Assembly: GCA_038327685.1 (NCBI GenBank)
Contig: JBBQLH010000003.1
Location: 14,273-78,272, forward strand
Direction of reading: 5' to 3'
DNA from: DASQFQ01 sp038327685
GTDB taxonomy: Bacteria > Actinomycetota > Thermoleophilia > Solirubrobacterales > Solirubrobacteraceae
Length of the DNA stretch: 64,000 nucleotides
The notes beneath the pieces were generated by a model, which saw only the letters and a list, made by a program, of their open reading frames with translations, did not search any database and was not told the origin of the DNA. A program made the translations under genes and the position numbers. The stretch's first letter is position 1. Each line of letters starts with the position of its first letter. Below are positions 40,661 through 48,323 of the stretch, one piece after another.

Positions 40661-40963
40661 GTGACGCTGACCGGGTGGATCTTCATGGTCGGGCTGCGCG
40701 TCTTCGACATCGGCGCGCTGGTCGTGTGGCTGGTCTGGTTCTTCCGCCAGCGCGACGACGAGGACGACGAGGGCGGCGGCGGGCCCGGTGGTCCCGGCCG
40801 CGGCGGCGATCCGGACGGCGGACCTCCGCTCCCCGACGCCGACCCGTGGCCCGAGCGGCGCCGTGACCACCTCGGCGACCGGCCCGCGACGACCGCGCCG
40901 GCACGCCCGCACGTCACGCCCAGGCCCGCTCCGGGTCGGGTTCGCACATCGAAAGTTGACTAA
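40661..40963 (+). CDS. small membrane protein with acidic/Gly-Pro-rich tail
   Basis: A 100-residue protein from GTG 40661. One membrane span (about 3-28, TGWIFMVGLRVFDIGALVVWLVWFF in parts) is followed by an acidic RDDEDDEGGGG stretch and a Pro/Arg-rich tail likely disordered in the cytosol. I recognise no family. Codon use (GC-rich third positions) looks coding. It precedes the SBP56 gene by 27 nt. Confidence 0.55.
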   Translation: MTLTGWIFMVGLRVFDIGALVVWLVWFFRQRDDEDDEGGGGPGGPGRGGDPDGGPPLPDADPWPERRRDHLGDRPATTAPARPHVTPRPAPGRVRTSKVD

Positions 40964-40990
40964 GCCGACCGGGTTTGCCAGGTTTGGGGC

Positions 40991-42391
40991 ATGGCCCGCC
41001 TCACCCCAGATCCAAGCTTCTACGCCTCTCCGTCGGACGCCGTCGCGGCGCCCGAGGAGACCCACGCCTACGTCGTCACGCTCAATACGGGCACGAACGG
41101 CGACAGCGCGCCCGACGCGCTGACCGTCCTCGACTTCGAGCAGGGCTCGAGCACCTACGGCCAGATCGTCGGCCGCCTCGACATGCCCAACGTCGGCGAC
41201 GAGCTGCACCACTTCGGGTGGAACGCGTGCTCGTCGGCCCTGTGCCCGTGGGCGGCGCATCCGCACGTCGAGCGCCGCTATCTGCTCGTGCCGGGCCTGC
41301 GCTCGTCGCGCATCCATGTCGTCGACGTCAAGGACGACCCGCACCAGCCCAAGCTCACCAAGGTCATCGAGGCCGAGGAGATCGCGAGCAAGGCGGGCTA
41401 CTCGCGCCCGCACACGATCCACTGCGGGCCCGACGGGATCTACGTCTCCGCGCTCGGCAACCCCGAGGGCGACGGCCCGGGCGGGATCTTCCTGCTCGAC
41501 CACGACAACTTCTCGGTCAAGGGCGCCTGGGAGCAGGACCGCGGCCCGCAGGAGCTGGCCTACGACTTCTGGTGGCACCTCAATCAGGGCACGGTCATCA
41601 CCTCCGAGTGGGGCACGCCGAAGATGGTCGAGGACGGGCTCAACGGCGAGCTGCTGCTCAGCAACCAGTACGGCCACAAGCTGCACATCTGGGACCTCGA
41701 GAAGCGCCGCCACGTGCAGGAGATCGACCTCGGCGCCGAGCATCAGATGGTGCTCGAGCTGCGCCCGGCGCACGACCCGCGCAAGGCCTATGGCTTCGTC
41801 GGCGTGGTCACCTCGACGGCGGACCTGTCGGCGTCGATCTGGCTCTGGGAGCGCAATGGCGACGGCACGTTCAAGGCCGAGAAGGTGATCACGATCCCGG
41901 CCGAGCCGGCCGAAGCCGACCAGCTGCCGCCGCTGCTGCAGCCGTTCGGCGCCGTGCCGCCGCTCGTGACCGACATCGCGCTCTCCGTCGACGACAAGTC
42001 GCTCGTCGTCTCCTGCTGGGGCACGGGCGAGCTGAAGCGCTACGACGTGTCGGACCCGCACAACCCGCGCGAGACCGGCTCCGTGCGCCTCGGCGGCATC
42101 GTGGAGCGCGCGCCGCACCCGGCCTCCGGCCCGCTCAACGGCGGGCCGCAGATGGTCGAGCTCTCGCGCGACGGCAAGCGCGTCTACCTCACGAACTCGC
42201 TCTACGCGTCGTGGGACGCCCAGTTCTACCCCGAGGGGATCGACGGCTGGCTGGTCAAGCTCGACGCCGGCGACGACGGCTCGCTGACCCTGGACCCCGA
42301 CGTGTTCGTCGAGTACAGCGGCGAGCGCCCGCACCAGGTCCGCCTCGGCGGCGGCGACGCGTCCAGCGACTCGTACTGCTTCCCGGACTAG
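40991..42391 (+). CDS. selenium-binding protein 56 family (methanethiol oxidase-like)
   Basis: A 466-residue beta-propeller protein of the SBP56 family. HHFGWNACSSALCPW and YLLVPGLRSSRIHVVD are typical N-terminal blocks; PHTIHCGPDGIYVSALG, ELAYDFWWHLNQGTVITSEWG and QMVLELRPAHDP carry the conserved His/metal-site region; SLVVSCWGTGELKRYDVS and GGPQMVELSRDGKRVYLTNSLY end the propeller. Characterised bacterial members are copper-dependent methanethiol oxidases producing formaldehyde, sulfide and peroxide. No signal peptide is seen, so it is probably cytosolic, unlike periplasmic bacterial enzymes. Coupled to the membrane protein 4 nt downstream. Confidence 0.88.
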   Translation: MARLTPDPSFYASPSDAVAAPEETHAYVVTLNTGTNGDSAPDALTVLDFEQGSSTYGQIVGRLDMPNVGDELHHFGWNACSSALCPWAAHPHVERRYLLVPGLRSSRIHVVDVKDDPHQPKLTKVIEAEEIASKAGYSRPHTIHCGPDGIYVSALGNPEGDGPGGIFLLDHDNFSVKGAWEQDRGPQELAYDFWWHLNQGTVITSEWGTPKMVEDGLNGELLLSNQYGHKLHIWDLEKRRHVQEIDLGAEHQMVLELRPAHDPRKAYGFVGVVTSTADLSASIWLWERNGDGTFKAEKVITIPAEPAEADQLPPLLQPFGAVPPLVTDIALSVDDKSLVVSCWGTGELKRYDVSDPHNPRETGSVRLGGIVERAPHPASGPLNGGPQMVELSRDGKRVYLTNSLYASWDAQFYPEGIDGWLVKLDAGDDGSLTLDPDVFVEYSGERPHQVRLGGGDASSDSYCFPD

Positions 42392-42395
42392 CTGG

Positions 42396-43052
42396 ATGTT
42401 CCACGACGCCTGGCCCTGGATCCTGCTCGGGCTGCTCGGTGCGTATCACGGGCTGAATCCCGCCATGGGCTGGCTGTTCGCGGTCGCGCTCGGGATGCAG
42501 GAGCGCGACCGCGGCGCGGTGCTGCGGGCGCTGCCGGCGATCGCGATCGGCCACGAGGCGTCGATCATGCTCGTGGCGCTGGTCGTGCTCGGGCTCGGGG
42601 TGATCACCGACCCGTCGGCGCTGCACCTCGGCGCCGGCATCGCGCTGATCGCGTTCGGGCTGTTCCGGTTCATCAAGCCGCGCGCGCACTTCCGCTGGGT
42701 CCGCGGGACGGTCAACCGGCGCGAGCTGACGTGGTGGTCGTTCCTGATGTCGAGCGCCCACGGTGCGGGGCTGATGGTCGCGCCGGTGCTGATCGGCGCC
42801 GGCGCGGCGAGCGACGCGGCCGCCTCCTCCGACCACGCGATCGCGGCGGTGCAGGCCAGCGGGCTCTCGATCCCCGGCAGCATGCTCGGCATCACGCTCC
42901 ACGTCGCGGCGATGCTGGCGGTCATGGCCGTGGTGGCGCTGATGGTCTACGACCACGTCGGGGTCTCGGTGCTCAAGAAGGCGTGGATCAACCTTGACTG
43001 GGTTTGGGCGGGCGCGTTCGTGCTGGCCGGGGTGCTGACGATGTTCACTTAG
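42396..43052 (+). CDS. polytopic membrane protein, NicO/HupE-like, partner of the SBP56 gene
   Basis: A 218-residue protein with about 6 spans. It opens GLLGAYHGLNPAMGWLFAVALGMQERDR, quoted in part, with a His-x2-Asn-Pro block in TM1, and has SSAHGAGLMVAPVLIG in the middle; His/Gly patterns like these occur in NicO/RcnA-like metal or small-molecule transporters. The exact family is uncertain. Immediate position after SBP56 (4 nt) suggests a role with that enzyme, such as metal supply or product export. Confidence 0.6.
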   Translation: MFHDAWPWILLGLLGAYHGLNPAMGWLFAVALGMQERDRGAVLRALPAIAIGHEASIMLVALVVLGLGVITDPSALHLGAGIALIAFGLFRFIKPRAHFRWVRGTVNRRELTWWSFLMSSAHGAGLMVAPVLIGAGAASDAAASSDHAIAAVQASGLSIPGSMLGITLHVAAMLAVMAVVALMVYDHVGVSVLKKAWINLDWVWAGAFVLAGVLTMFT

Positions 43053-43081
43053 GTGGCTGATCCCGCGGAATCAACCACCTG

Positions 43082-44041
43082 ATGCGGGCCGCGCTGCTCG
43101 AGGAGCCGAGGCGGCCGCTGCGCCTCGCCGAGGTGCCCGAGCCGGTGCCCGGCCCCGGGCAGCTGAGGCTCCGCGTCGAGGCCTGCGGCGTCTGCCGCAC
43201 CGACCTGCATCTGCGCGACGGCGAACTCGAGCCCGGTCACCTGCCGCTCGTCCTCGGGCACCAGATCGTCGGCATCGCCGACGATGGGCGCCGGCTCGGA
43301 GTGCCGTGGCTCGGCTGGACCTGCGGCGAGTGCGTGTACTGCCGCTCGGGCCGCGAGAACCTCTGCGTGCGCGCCCGGTTCACCGGCCGCGACATCGACG
43401 GCGGCTACGCGGAGTGGACCGTGGCGGACGAGCGCTTCTGCTTCCCTCTCCCCACCGAGGCCGATCCGCTGGCGCTCGCGCCGCTCCTGTGCGGAGGGCT
43501 GATCGGGTACCGCGCGCTGCGGCTCGCGGGCGACGCGGAGCGGCTGGGGCTCTACGGCTTCGGGGCCGCCGCGCACATCATCTGCCAGGTGGCGGTGCAC
43601 GAGGGCCGGCGCGTGTTCGCCTTCACCCGCGCCGAGGACTCCGCGGCGCAGGCGCTGGCGCGCTCGCTCGGCGCCGAGTGGGCGGGCGACGCGATGGCGC
43701 CCGGGCCGGAGCCGCTCGACGCCGCCCTGATCTTCGCTCCCGTCGGCGCGCTCGTGCCTCCCGCACTGCGGGCCGTCGCGCCGGGTGGAACGGTCGTCTG
43801 CGCCGGTATCCACATGTCCGACATCCCCTCCTTCCCCTACCGCGACCTGTGGCAGGAGCGGGTCCTGCGCTCGGTCGCGAACCTGACCCGCGCCGACGCC
43901 GAGGCGTTCCTCACCCTGGCGCCGCGCGTGCCGGTCCGCACGACGGTCACGCCGTTCGCCCTCGGGGAGACCGAGACCGCGCTCGAGCGCCTGCGCGCCG
44001 GGGCGATCGAGGGCGCGGCCGTGGTCCAGCCCGCTAGTTGA
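43082..44041 (+). CDS. zinc-binding alcohol dehydrogenase family protein
   Basis: A 319-residue MDR enzyme, ATG 43082. Catalytic zinc ligands in ACGVCRTDLHLRDG (Cys) and LVLGHQIVG (His); structural zinc loop GECVYCRSGRENLC with four Cys. The cofactor fold has LGLYGFGAAAHIICQVAV (GxGxxA-type). Slightly short for the family but complete. GHQ replaces the common GHE. If the SBP56 product is formaldehyde, an alcohol/aldehyde dehydrogenase next door would be sensible, but the pairing is inference. It converges with a DUF11 gene fragment (8 nt overlap). Confidence 0.85.
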   Translation: MRAALLEEPRRPLRLAEVPEPVPGPGQLRLRVEACGVCRTDLHLRDGELEPGHLPLVLGHQIVGIADDGRRLGVPWLGWTCGECVYCRSGRENLCVRARFTGRDIDGGYAEWTVADERFCFPLPTEADPLALAPLLCGGLIGYRALRLAGDAERLGLYGFGAAAHIICQVAVHEGRRVFAFTRAEDSAAQALARSLGAEWAGDAMAPGPEPLDAALIFAPVGALVPPALRAVAPGGTVVCAGIHMSDIPSFPYRDLWQERVLRSVANLTRADAEAFLTLAPRVPVRTTVTPFALGETETALERLRAGAIEGAAVVQPAS

Positions 44042-45062
44042 CCGTCGTCGCCTCGGTCTCGGCGTTGTTTGTGGGGTCGGGGTCGGCGGGGCCGGTGCCG
44101 CTCACGGTCGCCCTGACGGTCTGATCGCCGGCGTCGTTCCAGCTCACGCCGAGCACCTTGACCACGCTGTCGCCCGCGGCGAGCGAGCCGAGGCTGCACG
44201 TCGCCTTGGTGGTCGGGAACAGCGACTGCGTGCAGCCGGAGGGCCGGGTGATCACGGACCACGACTCGTCGATGTCCAAGACCAGCGAGACGCCGTCGGC
44301 CGCCAACGGGCCCGCGTTGCTCACCTGCACCGTGTAGGCGACGTTCTCGAGCACAGCGACCGGATCCGGGCTGTCGGACACGGAGACGGAGAGGTCGGCG
44401 CCGGTGGGCGGAGCCTTGGGCTCGACCGTCGTCGTCTCGGTCGCGCTGTCGTTGGCCGCGTTGCCGTCCGGGACCTGCGAGTGGACGATGCTGGTCACGG
44501 TCTTCGTGCCGGGCGAGCCGTGACGGACCGTGAGCGCGCCGCCGGCGGAGCCGCCCGCCGGCACGTCGGGGAGCGAGCACGTCACGACGGCGCCCCCGGC
44601 GCTGCAGCCGCTCACCGCCTCGGCGGTGGCGTCCGCCGGGAGCGTCGTTGCGACGGTGACGGCCGTGGCCGTGTCCGGGCCGGCGTTCGCGACCGTGAAG
44701 CGGTACTCCACGGCCTCGCCCTCGCCGACCGGGTCGGGCGCGTCCGTGACGGTGACGGAGAGGTCCGCCTGGGCCTGCCTCGTCACCGTCTCGCACTCGT
44801 AGGCGCGCGGATCGCGATCGTCGACCGTGGCGGTGTCCCCGCCGCTCCCGCAGCTGATGAGCCCGTCGCGCCGGCCGTCGCGGGCACGGACGACTTCGTT
44901 GCCCGCGCCGGCGAGGAACGAGTCCGCTCCCGCGCCTCCGTCGAGCACGTCGTTGCCGCCGAGGCCCACGAGCAACTCGTCGGCCGCGCCGCCGACGAGC
45001 TCGTCCGCACCGCTGCCGCCGGTCACCGCCTGGACGCCGCTGACGTCGTCGCCCTCGCCGGC
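44034..45062 (-). pseudogene. 5'-truncated secreted protein with RTX-like repeats and DUF11 domains
   Basis: From about 45062 the frame encodes GEGDDVSGVQAVTGGSGADELVGG in parts (GGAADELLVGLGGNDVLDGG, an RTX/hemolysin-type calcium-binding run), a cysteine-containing RDGLISCGSGGDTATVDD block, then two DUF11 domains (ADLSVTVTDAPDPVGEGEAV and ADLSVSVSDSPDPVAVLENV) ending LTNN-type ADPDPTNNAETEATTVN. Intact relatives have a signal peptide and large N-terminal part. Here the frame runs upstream into the antisense of a DUF2064 fragment, with no signal peptide or clear start. The 5' part seems deleted. If expressed it would not be exported. Confidence 0.75.
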
Positions 45063-45373
45063 CGCGCCGTCGTCGGCGCCGCGCCCACGGCGGCGTGCGC
45101 CGCGGCCCGGCGGGTGATCGTGCTCGACGGCGAGCCCGGCGCGTGGCTGCCGGCGGGCTTCGAGCTCGTGCCGCAGACGGGCGGAGGTCTGGGCGCGCGG
45201 ATGGCGGCGGCGTTCGCCGCGGTCGGGACGCCGGCGCTGCTGATCGGGAGCGACGCGCCGCACGTGACGCCGGAGCTGCTCGACGCCGGGCTGGCGGCGC
45301 TCGCGCACCACGACGCCGCGCTCGGTCCCGCCCACGACGGCGCTTCGCCGCCGCCCTCGTCGCGCTGCGCTGA
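45063..45373 (+). pseudogene. DUF2064 glycosyltransferase-like fragment
   Basis: On the + strand the piece VIVLDGEPGAWLPAGFELVPQ, GGGLGARMAAAFAAVGTPALL, IGSDAPHVTPELLDAGLAAL and HHDAALGPAHDG matches the middle of DUF2064 (TIGR04282-like, nucleotidyltransferase-fold) proteins. The N-terminal nucleotide-binding part is missing, and after GPAHDG the frame shifts to FAAALVALR and stops at 45371-45373. It abuts the truncated RTX/DUF11 gene on the other strand at about 45060. Both lost their 5' ends at the same place. Confidence 0.75.
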
Positions 45374-45433
45374 CCGCGCGCCTACGCGCCCGGCGGCGTG
45401 TCGGCGCCCGCCCCGCCCGCTACTGTCGCTTCC

Positions 45434-47101
45434 ATGACCTTGCTCGTGCTGTTCGCCATCGCGGCGGGCGCGGGCACCGCGCTGTCACCTTGCGTGCTCC
45501 CGGTGCTCCCTGCGCTGCTGTCCGCGGGCGCGAGCGGCGGGCGGCGGCGGCCGCTCGGCGTGGTGCTCGGGCTCGCCACCACGTTCACGATCACCGTCGC
45601 GGGGTTTGCGAGCGTCATCGACGGGGTCGGTCTGGGCAACGGGACGCTGCGCTCGCTCGCCGTCATCGCCCTGCTCGTGTTCGGGATCGCACTGCTCGCG
45701 CCGAAGCTGGCCGACCGCATCGAGGCGCCGCTGTCGCGCCTCGCGCGCTTCGGCCCGCGCTCGCTCGGCGACGGGTTCTGGTCGGGGATCGGGGTCGGCG
45801 CGGCGCTCGGGTTCGTCTACGCGCCCTGCGCGGGGCCGGTGCTCGCGGCCGTGATCTCGGTCGGCGCCGCGTCGGGCAGCTCGCTCGCGGTCGCGCTCGC
45901 CTACGCGCTCGGCACCGCGGTCGTGCTGCTGGCGTTCTGCCTCGGCGGCCGGCGCGTGCTCGCCCGCGTGCCCCCGCCGGCCCTCCAGCGCACGCTCGGC
46001 GTGGTGATGGTGCTCACCGCGCTCGCGATCGTCACGCAGGTCGACCTGCGCTTCCAGACCGCGCTCGCCGAGCACGCCCCGGGCTTCCTCGTCAACCCGA
46101 CCGGCTCGCTCGAGCGCTCCAAGCCGATCGAGGACCGGCTGGCCCAGCTGCGCGGCAGGACGCGCTTCGCCGGCACGGCCCACGCGAGCACCGGCTCGAA
46201 GCTCAAGGTGCTCGGCCAGGCGCCCGACTTCGCGGGCCACGGCCGCTGGTTCAACACCGCCGGCGGTCGCCCGCTCACGCTGGCGGGCCTGCGCGGGCGC
46301 GTCGTGCTGGTCGACTTCTGGACCTACACGTGCATCAACTGCCTGCGGACGCTGCCCCACGTGCGCGCGTGGGACGCGCGCTACCGCGCCGACGGCCTGA
46401 CCATCGTCGGCGTCCACACGCCCGAGTTCACCTTCGAGCACGACAGCGGCAACGTGCGCGCCGCGATCGCGCGCAGCCGGCTCCGCTACCCCGTCGTCCA
46501 GGACAACGACTACGCGACCTGGAACGCCTGGGGCAACCAGTACTGGCCGGCGAAGTACCTGGTCGACGCCAAGGGCCGCGTGCGCTACGTCCACTTCGGC
46601 GAGGGCGAGTACGACAAGGCCGAGGCGGCGATCCGCTCGCTGCTCGCGGAGGCGGGCGCGGCGAAGCTCGGCGCGCATGCGAGCGTCGGCTCCGAGGACG
46701 CCGTCGAGGCGCAGACACCCGAGACCTACCTCGGCGTCGAGCGCGCGCGCGGCTGGACGACCGCGCCGCGCGCCGGCACGCACAGCTATCCGGCCCGCAC
46801 GCCACAGCTCAACCAGTTCGCCCTTGGCGGCACCTGGACCATCGGCAAGGAGCCCGCCGAGGCGGTGCGCGGCGCGACGATCGACGTGCGCTTCGCGGCG
46901 CGCAAGGTCTACCTCGTGCTGAGCTCGCGCGGCGACCGCCCGCGCACCCTCGAGGTGCGCGTCGACGGTCGCCTCACGCGCCGGGTCGTCGTCAGCCGCC
47001 AGCGGCTCTACGAGCTCGTCTCGCTACCGCGCGCCGGGCAGCACCGCCTCAACCTGCGGTTCCAGCCCGGGCTCGCGGGCTACGCGTTCACGTTCGGCTA
47101 A
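45434..47101 (+). CDS. dipZ: DipZ-type cytochrome c biogenesis/thiol-disulfide protein (CcdA-TlpA fusion)
   Basis: A 555-residue membrane protein. Residues 1-195 are a CcdA/DsbD transmembrane domain with 6-7 spans and the paired Cys in LSPCVLPVLPALL and VYAPCAGPVLAAV. Residues about 240-385 form an exposed thioredoxin/TlpA domain with redox site VDFWTYTCINCLRTLPHVR. A beta-sandwich C-terminus (about 425-555) completes the DipZ architecture. It moves reducing equivalents from the cytosol to extracytoplasmic thiols. Convergent with the small gene at 47098 (4 nt overlap). Start ATG 45434. Confidence 0.9.
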   Translation: MTLLVLFAIAAGAGTALSPCVLPVLPALLSAGASGGRRRPLGVVLGLATTFTITVAGFASVIDGVGLGNGTLRSLAVIALLVFGIALLAPKLADRIEAPLSRLARFGPRSLGDGFWSGIGVGAALGFVYAPCAGPVLAAVISVGAASGSSLAVALAYALGTAVVLLAFCLGGRRVLARVPPPALQRTLGVVMVLTALAIVTQVDLRFQTALAEHAPGFLVNPTGSLERSKPIEDRLAQLRGRTRFAGTAHASTGSKLKVLGQAPDFAGHGRWFNTAGGRPLTLAGLRGRVVLVDFWTYTCINCLRTLPHVRAWDARYRADGLTIVGVHTPEFTFEHDSGNVRAAIARSRLRYPVVQDNDYATWNAWGNQYWPAKYLVDAKGRVRYVHFGEGEYDKAEAAIRSLLAEAGAAKLGAHASVGSEDAVEAQTPETYLGVERARGWTTAPRAGTHSYPARTPQLNQFALGGTWTIGKEPAEAVRGATIDVRFAARKVYLVLSSRGDRPRTLEVRVDGRLTRRVVVSRQRLYELVSLPRAGQHRLNLRFQPGLAGYAFTFG

Positions 47102-47301
47102 TCGCGGGCGGCCTTCGCCATCCGCGCGATCGTGCTCCCCACGTAGTACGCCGAGAGCACGAAGAAGGTCGCGCCGACGACGGCGCGCACCTGGTCCTCG
47201 CTCGCGGGGGCCTTCTTGGCGACGGGTCGCGCGACGCGGTCGGCGAGCGTCGCCCGCCATCCCACGAGGCCGGCTTGGGCGATCTGTTCGGTGTTGGGCA
47301 T
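47098..47301 (-). CDS. small hypothetical protein with one hydrophobic segment
   Basis: A 67-residue protein. Residues about 38-58 (DQVRAVVGATFFVLSAYYVGSTIARM in part) form a short hydrophobic helix; the rest is Ala/Arg-rich. No family is recognised. ATG 47301 has no strong Shine-Dalgarno. It ends inside the dipZ stop. Coding is plausible from codon bias but not certain. Confidence 0.4.
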   Translation of the reverse strand: MPNTEQIAQAGLVGWRATLADRVARPVAKKAPASEDQVRAVVGATFFVLSAYYVGSTIARMAKAARD

Positions 47302-47314
47302 GCCTCAGGCCTAC

Positions 47315-47356
47315 CCGACGAATGTCACCTCAACTCAGGTATGGGGGGTCGAGCGC
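47315..47356. repeat. partial copy C of the fold-back element
   Basis: CGACGAATGTCACCTC followed by loop-like GGTATGGGGGGTCGAG matches the inner arm and loop of the elements at 27685 and 47401; the right arm is missing or degenerate. Only 45 bp separate it from the full copy. Confidence 0.5.
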
Positions 47357-47400
47357 TCCCCTCCAGCAACGCCCGCGCGGCAGCGAACGCGTAGCCGTTC

Positions 47401-47536
47401 CGAACGTCAACTGCATCTAGGAAGGGAGTGGGTCCGAGCCGCGCGGCTCGCGACGAGTGTCGTCTCTGCCCCGGTATGGGGGGTCGAGATGACACTCGTG
47501 GCCCGACCCGCCTCGAACCTACCCCTAGGTACCGCG
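47401..47536. repeat. fold-back (palindromic) repeat element, copy B
   Basis: Left arm 47401-47466 starts CGAACGTCAACTGC and ends GACGAGTGTCGTCTC; the 19 nt loop 47467-47485 reads TGCCCCGGTATGGGGGGTC; right arm 47486-47536 is a diverged inverted copy. Arms and loop align with copy A at 27685-27834, including the loop length. It lies in a 334 bp gap without genes between the small gene at 47301 and moaD-moaE. The rest of the gap (47540-47635) has a GC-rich hairpin near 47585-47620 and no ORF I can support. Confidence 0.75.
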
Positions 47537-47635
47537 CCTACCAGGCGCAGACCAAGCGTCTGATCCCCGGCATTGGTGATCGTGCGGCCCGCGAGTGCTC
47601 GTCGCGCGAGGAGCGGGCGGCCTCGCGGAGTGCCG

Positions 47636-48277
47636 TCAGCTCGGCGGCAGGGTTCCCTCCACGCGCGTCCGCACCCCCGCCGCGTCGACCTCGACCTTCC
47701 AGATCGGCGCTTCGGCCTTGACCCGGTCGATCAGCGCGCGGGCGCCGTTGAACGCCTCGCTGCGATGGGGAGCGGCGGCCGCGACGATCACGCTCGGCTC
47801 GCCGAGCGGCACTGTGCCCGTGCGGTGCTCGAGCGCGACCGCGCTCAGGCTGTAGGCGGCCGCCACCTCCTCGCCGATGGCTCGCAGCCTCGGCTCCGCC
47901 ATCTCGGCGTAGGCCTCGTAGTCGAGCTCGGGCACCTCGCGCGTGACGCCCTCGAACAGCACGACCGCGCCCGCCGCGGGATCGCGCACGGCTGCCGCGA
48001 CGGCCACGAGGTCGAGCGGCTCGCCCGTCACCCGCACGGACCGCACGGCGCCGGCGCCGCCGCTGACGGGCGGCACGAGTGCGACCTCGTCGCCCGCCCG
48101 CACGAGCGCCCCCTCGTCGGCGTACTCGCGGTTGATCGCCACGACGCACGAGCGCGGGGCGAGGTCCATCGCTGCCAGCAGGTCGGCGACGACCGCGCCG
48201 TCGGGAAGCTCGACCTCCACGCGGTCGCGCCCCGCGCGCTCGCGCAGGCCGGCGAAGAGTCGGACGCTGACGACCAT
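47636..48277 (-). CDS. MoaD-MoaE fusion (molybdopterin synthase, MoaX type)
   Basis: A 213-residue protein. Residues 1-74 are a MoaD ubiquitin-fold ending VPPVSGG; residues about 78-213 are MoaE (FEGVTREVPELDYEAY, YSLSAVALEHRTGTVPLGE, RSEAFNGARALIDRVKAEAPIWKVE with the catalytic Lys). MoaD works through a free C-terminal Gly-Gly that carries the thiocarboxylate, so the internal GG at 73-74 must be released by cleavage, as known for mycobacterial MoaX. It inserts sulfur into precursor Z to make molybdopterin. Divergent from the monooxygenase gene. Confidence 0.92.
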   Translation of the reverse strand: MVVSVRLFAGLRERAGRDRVEVELPDGAVVADLLAAMDLAPRSCVVAINREYADEGALVRAGDEVALVPPVSGGAGAVRSVRVTGEPLDLVAVAAAVRDPAAGAVVLFEGVTREVPELDYEAYAEMAEPRLRAIGEEVAAAYSLSAVALEHRTGTVPLGEPSVIVAAAAPHRSEAFNGARALIDRVKAEAPIWKVEVDAAGVRTRVEGTLPPS

Positions 48278-48323
48278 CGCGAAAGCCTACGATGACGGCG
48301 TCCAGTCACAGGCAGGAGGAGAG

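Noticed and set aside
47636..48277. MoaD and MoaE joined by a sequencing frameshift
   Set aside because: The two domains are in one uninterrupted frame with a normal linker, and such fusions (MoaX) are known in actinobacteria.
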